Shown here piece after piece: positions 57,401-64,000 of a DNA stretch of 64,000 nt; the stretch's first letter is position 1, and every line of letters starts with the position of its first letter. The position numbers and the translations under genes are program-made. The stretch covers positions 124,001 to 188,000 of the forward strand of contig RWJK01001943.1 in NCBI GenBank assembly GCA_004335835.1. Reading direction: 5' to 3'. Under the pieces are notes generated by a model. That model did no database searches. It worked only from the letters and a program-made list of their open reading frames with translations, and had not been told where the DNA came from. The stretch is from Scenedesmus sp. ARA3 (lineage: Eukaryota; Chlorophyta; Chlorophyceae; Sphaeropleales; Scenedesmaceae).

Positions 57401-60400
57401 CTCCTCGTCAACATCCAACCCAGCACACATCCACTCAAGCCATAGCAGTGACGCCAGCATACATGCATACCAAGGGCCGCATGTCACAGGCCGTGGAGGC
57501 AGTGACTACCTCTCCACATCAGGACTCTACTGCCAGCAACCGCGTATACAACCTTGGCGGACCGGGTCAATGCGCCACTGAAGATCATTGAAGACCAACC
57601 CAGGTTCAACCGCGGCATGCCCCTCCCTCAAGCACAGCCGCTAATAAAGCAGCGGCATGCACACTGCGCATCTGCAAGCAGCAAGCGCAGTGTACCTAGC
57701 TGCGCTGCACCAATGTGTTTAGGCATGTCGGCGCACAACGCAAACACAAAGCAGCAAAACTTGCAGGTTTTTCCCCATTATTCCCCCCCATCCTGAGCAG
57801 TGCCTTATCGCAGTATCATGAACACCTGCAGCTGAAGTGCAGCAGCAGCATCTGTGTCGGCTGCAACTGAGTAGACCGCCGTTACACTTGTCCAGCCCGT
57901 GCCCGCACGGCACCATGTGACTTGGCGCAAGCTGCTGCGACTGCCGCCACGCTCTACTGGCCCTACCAGCCACCTGTTGGTGTGCCTGCCTTATGCCCAA
58001 TCTATGTGGTCAGCAGACCTGGGAGCACTGCATTTTTGACTCCCAGAATTTTGCCACCCTGCGGGCAACAGAAAGCGGACAACCAACACACATGGCGTCA
58101 GAGAAACCACTCCACAAAAGATTGATACCAATGCTGGGCTGCTGGCGCTCGGTGCCTGCATCAAGCACCGCATGCCGGCTGCTACAACTGTAGTCTGTGA
58201 TTTGCAGCGCTCTGCTGTTGCTGTGCACTGCTCTGTGGTTGCTGAACCCTGAGTAACACATGCCATGCTCGGTGCTTGCCTATAGCCAGCACACTCACAG
58301 TGAAACACTGTTGGGTGTGAGATTAAAGAAAAGGTTGTTGGGGCACGTCCTTTTCGAATTCAGTCTGGCCGCCTTTGTGTGAAAAAGTGAAAAGTATCTG
58401 GATACACCCAACCCCTACACACGCGTCTGCGATTACGAGCTTGAACACCCCGTGCTTTCATGGAAGCTAATCCAGTGCTACACAACCACGATCAAGAACA
58501 TGTGCAGCATGGCATACAACACTCGTATCCATGCAGGTGCTGCTGTGGTGGACTAGCATCCATAATCATCATCATCGTCAGCAGCAGCAGCCTCACCAGG
58601 TCGGGGAACTCCTCACAGTCAGGCAGCGGCCCCACGCTGCCGTCATATCCCACATTGTTGGGGTAGTTGAGCAGGTGGCCCTGCGGCAGCGGCTGCACGT
58701 CTGGGTGCACAAACGCCGCCCAGTTGGCGTCGCCTGTGGCGCGCAGCGCCTGCATGCACTCCAGGCGGCTGGGGTCATCGTGCTCGGGGCCCAGCGCCTG
58801 GTGGTTGGAATGGTGGGGGGTTTTGTGTGTGGTAGAGGGCGGGAGGCAGGCAGGGAAACAATGGCACGCAATCTGTGTGTCAGCAAGTCGTGTGCAGCAG
58901 AAAGCAAGTTAGGCTGCTTGCACCCAAGCACAAACTGGGGCCTCATTCTTCCTGCAGCCTGCAGCACAGCATCACCCGCCTGCTCTATGCACATTGCCGG
59001 CAAGCTCTTTCTTTCTTTGGTCTGCCACCTGGCACCCCAACATCACACGGTTGCACCCCAGCCGCCAATGAATGAGAAACCCAGCCACCGCTCCGCCCTC
59101 GCTCACCCCATTGTGCTCCAGCCACAGCGCCTTCCTCAAGCCTGCCACCTGGCACCACAAGTGTGCACGGTCACAAATCAAAAGCCAAAAAGGAAAGCCA
59201 AAAACCAAAGCACCGCCTCACCCCCAGGTGCTCCAGCCACAGCGCCTTCCTGAAGCCCGCCACCTGGCCACGCGGCAGCGGCGCTGCGGCGCTGGCCATG
59301 GTGTGCCCCGCCTGGCAGGCCCCGATGCATATCTCGCTGTCCCGCGAGCCCTCCAGCGAGCGCTGGTTGATGTTGGCTGAGCCCAGCAGGATGTACTCGT
59401 CGTCCACGATCATGAGCTTGCTGTGCACGTAGATCATGAAGCCTGGCAGCGCAGCAGCAGCAGCAGCAGCAGCAGCAGCACAGCACAGCACAGCACAAAT
59501 TCACTTCCAGCATTGTCAGGCAAATAAACAAGCGCCAACTTTCAAATGTGCTGTGCATGCTGTTGACTTGCAAGCCTGTGCAGCACATCCCGTTGTCTGA
59601 TTGCACGCAGACAGGCTTGCAAGCAGACCATCACAGGCAGCTGATGCTGGGTTAGCATCTCATGCCAGCCACAGCTGTTGCCACTCACGGCGCGAGGCTG
59701 TGCACTTGCCCTGCACCGTGTTGGCAGGGTCGGCAGGTGGCAGGCAGGTGGGTCCCTGCTCCAGCACCACCCCATTGCTGTTGACACACTCTGCTGCTTC
59801 TCCTGCCGCAGCGCCAGCCGCACTGTCTGCTGGCATCTTGAAGGAGCCTGACTTGGTGCTGCTCATCGTCTTGAAGGAGGTGGCAGGCTGCAGGTCAGAC
59901 GACCAGGACATCTGCAGCACAGGAGCAAGGCATAGCATAGGCCAGCAGTGGTGAAATTCAGGTGCAGGCTGTTCTTGCAGGCACAGCTGTCGCGGCAAAT
60001 CAGTGCCACAGCATGAGGCATCCTCAGCACAGCCAGCAGCTGCAGGCATCACCACCAGCAGCAGATGCAGCACGCACAAACTCTTTATCATCCAATTTGC
60101 CTGATATTTGTCTCATCACAACAGCTGACACCAGCAGCACCAGCAGCAGCAGCAGCAGGCGTCCTCACCAGTCCTGGTGAGGTCTCGTATCCCTCGCGCT
60201 TGCCCAGGCAGAAGAACTGCAGGTAGTCCTGAGGGTGCGCATCCAGCCCAGCCTCACGGACGGCAGCAGCCACACGCCTGCAGCAGCAGCCATGAGGTGC
60301 AGCGCAGCGCAGCACGACAAGAGAGGTGTGTTTGATCATAATCTTACGCCTTATGGTGCATAGCGGTGGGGTGGTGGCTTTCTGCTGGTGCTGATGAGGA

Positions 60401-62742
60401 TGCTTATGCAGCTGCCTTGTGCAGGGCCTGCCAGTGCCTCTGCGCTGCTGGCACCGCGGACATGCGCCGCAAAGAAGAGACTAACACCATGCTGGCTGCA
60501 TGCAAGCAAGTGCCTGTTCAGCCTATGCAATGCGAGTGGCCAGATGGGGCTGCCTCATCCCCCTCACTTGTACATCATGTTGCGCGTCTGCGCCTCGAAG
60601 TACAGGATAGCCTGCACGCTTCCCGCGGTGGGCGGGCCCTCTGGGTGCAGCGGCGTAACGATGTACACACGAAACGGCTCGCCAGCCTGGCGGTGGCGGC
60701 GGCAGCAGCAGTGGCAGCAGCAGCTGGGTTCAAGCAGAGCACTTGCAGACGGATGCACATGGGCGGCCTGCATGGCCTGCACAGTCGGTAGCCTGCTGCC
60801 ACCGGCTGGATGCTGTTGCTGGTCTGCACATTGCATATAGCGCTGAGCATCACTGTTGACTGTGCCTTTCTTTCTATCTGCATTCTGTGTTGCCCACCTT
60901 GATCTTGCTGACGATCTTCAGCGCGATCTCTGCGGGCACCTGGTTGTAGCAGGGCGTGTCCGTGTCACTGCAGGCAGGCAGCAGGCAGCAGCAGCAAGCA
61001 CATTGGATTTGGCATGGCAGCATATGTCATCGTGTTGGTGGCAAGGCGTCTTACACACCTGCAACATCCAGCGGAGATGCGCCTCATCAGCGGCTGAAAC
61101 ACACAGCAACACGTTGCGCATGTGCAGCTTGCCTGTGCCAAATGGTATGCATGCAATGCACCTACAGCCTTGCTGTTTGGTGCAGCCGGTCAACACATTC
61201 CGCACCTGTCCCAGAGGTGTGCGCTGCCCAGGAAGTACTGGTTCTCCAGGTACAGGTAGCGCTTGGCGCGGCGGATGAGGTTGATGTACGCGCTGTGAAT
61301 GGACGCCTCAATGGCCTGAGGGGCAGCAGCAGTGGCGGCAGCAGCCGCAGGTAAGTTGCAGATACTAGACATGGTACAGGCACAAAGCTGGCCAATTTGA
61401 GTGCAGCAGAGCAGTTGACATAGCATGGGGGCTGTGCATGTGGTTGCAACAATTGTGTTTTGAAACTGCTGGTGTGTTGCGCAAATAGATGCTGGTCACA
61501 CTTGCGGCTGCCGTCATACCTTGCCCTTGCCCACAGTCAGCCCTGCGTCGTAGGAGTGGCCAGCACCCTTGGGGAAGCCCTCGGCAGAGTCTGCAGCAGC
61601 AGCAGCAGCAGCAGCCGCCTGCTCAATGCATGCACAACTTGATCATGCCAACTAACAGCGTGCATGGTCCACACAGCTGTGCTCCACGTTCTAACACCAC
61701 CCTTCTGACACAAGCGCAGCTGATGGCCACTTCTGTTTGTGTTAACACCACTCCAGTACAGCAACCCCAGCCAGCCAGGCATGCAGCTGAACCGCCCTCA
61801 CCCGAGTCGATGCTCCTGAAGAGCTGCACGCTCCAGTCCTCGCCCGCTGGCAGGTCTGTCAGCCGCAGGCTGGGGTCCTGCTGCCGTATGGTCTCGTGCT
61901 TCACGGTCACGCCGCCGTGCGCCAGCTTGCTTTTCAGCATGGACGCCTTGCTCTGCGGTGCGTGGCAGCAGTGGGTGGTGGCAGTTGTGGCAGCAGCAGC
62001 AGCAGCAGAGTGTGAGGACATGCTGCGGTCACAGCTCTATGTGTGAGCCTGCAAGTGCTGTTGCACATCCTGTGCCACAGCGTCCCACAGGCTGTCACCA
62101 ACTTGCAGCTGTTGCCGTGTGGAGGCATTATGATGGGCACATGTGCTTGTGCAGGTAGCCCAGGCTGCGTGAAGTGCAGCATAGCTGCGACCTCTGCTGC
62201 TCGCTGGTGTGGTGCATCAGCATCACTAACGGTTGAACACTAACACGATTGTTCGCCTCACTGTGAAGACCTCGAAGCCCTTGGGCAGGTGGATGTCCTT
62301 GTGGTCGTCAAGGTGGCGCATCTTGGCAACGTTGGAGGTGCCGGCCTGCTTCGCCCAGCGCTCCATGACTGCGTGTGACAGCGGCAGCAGCCAGCAGCGG
62401 CACGTGTGACTCGTGAAACAAAATAAGCAGCCTCATACATGCACTATGAGGAGGGTTTGGGTGCAGGCGTAATGTAGCATGGGTTTGCTCTAGGTGTGCT
62501 TTAAGTGGTGCAGCAACATGCAGCACAGTCGTGCAGCGCAAACATGCTGCTGTCAGTGTGCTGCCAGTGTGCTGCATCAAGGTGCTGGCCCCCCTCCAGT
62601 GCTCACAGTTCAGGCAGATGTCCATGGCAGCTGGCCCCTCCACCTTGGCGTGGATGTCGTGCCACGGCTGGCGGCAGCAGTACTTGGTGGCGTCAAACGC
62701 TGCGGCAAGCGGCAGCAGCAGGTGACAGCAGCAGTCAGCAGG

Positions 62743-62793
<51 letters not shown>

Positions 62794-63800
62794 ATCATGA
62801 TCGCTGCATGGCTTGGTACAGAGTCTAAGTGGTGCTGAGGTCAGCAGGAGCGTGACTGTTGGAGACATGCACAGCGGCACATGTGTTGCATTGGCCCCGA
62901 CAGTTTTGCTTGTGTCGAGTGGTGAGAGCAGCTCAAGGGTTGTTGAATTGCCTGTTTTGAGATAGCCTCACACAGCGCTGCAGCCAGTGCTGCTGTCAAC
63001 CGTGCCGCCTCACCGTTGACGCTGGGCTGGTAGAGGTCCCCGCAGTGCACATGGCCGTCCGCAAGCGTCTCAAACAGCGGGTGGTCGTGCCTGGCAGCAG
63101 CAGCAGCGGCAGCAGCAGGCATGCGAGAATCGGCTTCAATATCTGTGTCCAGCCAGTGCAGTGCAGCACCACCAACACACTCCCATCTTGAGACCCACAC
63201 CTGGACAGCACTGCTCCACAACAGTGCAATAACGCAACCAGTGCATGCTGTACATGCTTGTGCCATCCAGGTTTAATACACTGCCGCACCTGTCATAGCG
63301 GCCGTCAGTCAGGTCCAGCCCACCAATGAATGCCACCACCCTGCGGGGGGGCTCTGCAGCCTCACTGCTGCTGAACACACCAGCCTTGCCGCCTGCCTTC
63401 TTGGGTGAGCTGTTTGGTGTGCTCAGGTGCTCCAAGGTAGCTGGGTCGCAGGCCGGCGGCCCTGCTGCTGCGCCTGCCGCTGCTGCTGCTGCGGGTGATG
63501 CTGCGGTACTGCTGCTTTGCATTGGGGCGTCCAGGATGATGGTCTTCTGGTGGTGCGTGAACATGTTGCCTGTGCTGAACTTCTGCAGCACTGTCTCCTC
63601 CATGCCTCCTTGGCGGGGGCACAGCAGGCACGTCACATCAGAGCCCTGCACAGCAGCAGCAGCAACAACAAATGCAGGTGAAAGGCAGCATATAGGCTGC
63701 TGGCGCTCACTGCAGCAACCTCAGCGCATGTGTATGCACTTTGCCACGCGCACTGATCCTGCTTGCTTCGCTGCAGGAGCTGCCGGCAGCATATATGATA

Positions 63801-63891
<91 letters not shown>

Positions 63892-64000
63892 AGTTCCTCA
63901 GCCACAGCACACAAGCTGCCTCTGCCGCCTCTGCCACTGCTGCCTCTGTCGCTGTTGCTGCTCCTCTGTGCACCTTGAAGTATTCCAGTGTCTCCTGGTC
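54467..64000 (-). CDS. PLD: Phospholipase D, plant C2-type, with long C-terminal extension (5' end outside the window)
   Basis: Fifteen exons are visible: >64000-63974, 63645-63290, 63090-63014, 62699-62607, 62368-62262, 61952-61802, 61590-61520, 61315-61206, 60967-60898, 60686-60568, 60277-60169, 59911-59689, 59442-59222, 58797-58597 and 55822-54467. They give 1096 residues with agreeing phases. HKD1 is [13 protein letters not shown] and HKD2 is [20 protein letters not shown]. Other PLD landmarks include [45 protein letters not shown] and [15 protein letters not shown]. The enzyme hydrolyses phosphatidylcholine to phosphatidic acid. PLDs normally end shortly after an FPD motif; here FPDL is spliced across 2.8 kb to [14 protein letters not shown], matching the usual LPD ending. 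About 435 low-complexity residues then follow, ending [11 protein letters not shown]. The N-terminal C2 domain should lie beyond 64000. Confidence 0.9.
55823..58596 (-). other. 2.8 kb last intron of the phospholipase D gene
   Basis: Ten or more times longer than most introns in the window. Donor GTGAGG follows FPDL and acceptor CTACAG precedes AYNSN, both phase 0. No exon, RNA gene or transposon hallmark recognised inside. Composition resembles the 50.7-54.4 kb spacer. Confidence 0.55.
59451..59498 (-). repeat. GCA-rich run in a PLD intron
   Basis: About ten GCA units pass into GCACA repeats just upstream of the acceptor of the HKD2 exon. Confidence 0.7.
62743..62790 (-). repeat. (AGCC)12 tetranucleotide microsatellite in a PLD intron
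   Basis: Twelve perfect AGCC units, the only long non-trinucleotide microsatellite in the window. Confidence 0.92.
63804..63890 (-). repeat. (CAG)29 run in a PLD intron
   Basis: Twenty-nine perfect CTG units on the plus strand (CAG in the transcript) inside the intron between the first two visible PLD exons. Including it in the coding sequence would disrupt the conserved [15 protein letters not shown] segment. Confidence 0.9.

Noticed and set aside
63804..63890. (CAG)29 read as a poly-Gln or poly-Ser exon of PLD
   Set aside because: The flanking exons join in phase into a standard PLD segment without it, and borders on both sides are canonical, so it is intronic.
1..64000. CRISPR array, prophage, insertion sequence or bacterial operon
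   Set aside because: No spaced direct repeats, terminal inverted repeats or transposase/phage genes were seen; the gene structure is eukaryotic throughout.

Overview
This is nuclear DNA from a green alga of the core Chlorophyta. Genes are intron-dense with GT-AG introns; donors are mostly GTGAGx/GTGGGx and acceptors mostly GCAG. CAG/CTG trinucleotide runs occur in exons, introns and UTRs, coding long Gln, Ala and Ser tracts. TGTAA, the usual green-algal poly(A) signal, follows several genes. Plant-type chloroplast proteins and a fused plant-type allantoin synthase are present. A Scenedesmaceae-like alga would fit, but the species cannot be fixed from this sequence. I see no prokaryotic gene, CRISPR array, rRNA or convincing tRNA. 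I assembled sixteen multi-exon genes by hand. In each, exon phases agree across every junction and nearly all splice sites are canonical. A seventeenth, small gene is doubtful.

Layout, left to right. 1-1275 (-): 5' part of an unrecognised gene. 1975-3187 (-): SNU23/ZMAT2 spliceosomal zinc finger. 3885-4943 (+): HSP90 co-chaperone p23. 5892-8351 (-): unrecognised Gln-rich protein. 8616-18233 (-): 16-exon TRM3/TARBP1-type tRNA Gm18 methyltransferase. 18577-22381 (+): coiled-coil AT-hook protein. 23098-23906 (-): doubtful small membrane protein. 24380-26084 (-): EF-hand protein. 26860-28598 (-): RCE1 CAAX protease with 30 consecutive Gln. 28890-30641 (+): RIQ/DUF1118-type thylakoid protein. 31634-33091 (-): PsbP-domain lumen protein. 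33490-37818 (+): RWA/CAS1-type polysaccharide O-acetyltransferase. 38559-40896 and 42171-45008 (-): two unrecognised proteins that look like diverged tandem paralogues. 45284-48551 (-): Obg GTPase with large inserts. 48999-50708 (+): fused OHCU decarboxylase/HIU hydrolase (allantoin synthase). 54467 to beyond 64000 (-): phospholipase D with both HKD motifs and an approximately 450-residue C-terminal extension.

The genes are mostly unrelated housekeeping functions: RNA maturation, protein folding and prenyl-protein processing, photosynthesis, cell-wall acetylation, purine catabolism, lipid signalling and organelle ribosome assembly. They do not form a functional cluster. Several pairs are divergent with 290-700 bp between start codons (SNU23/p23, TRM3/AT-hook, RCE1/RIQ, PsbP/RWA, OBG/allantoin synthase), so shared promoters are likely. 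Two gene-poor stretches stand out: 50.7-54.5 kb, and the 2.8 kb last intron of the phospholipase D gene.

The best candidates for something undescribed are the tandem paralogue pair at 38.6-45.0 kb, the lineage-specific additions to conserved enzymes (RCE1 poly-Q, Obg inserts, PLD tail), and the unrecognised Gln-rich and AT-hook proteins.
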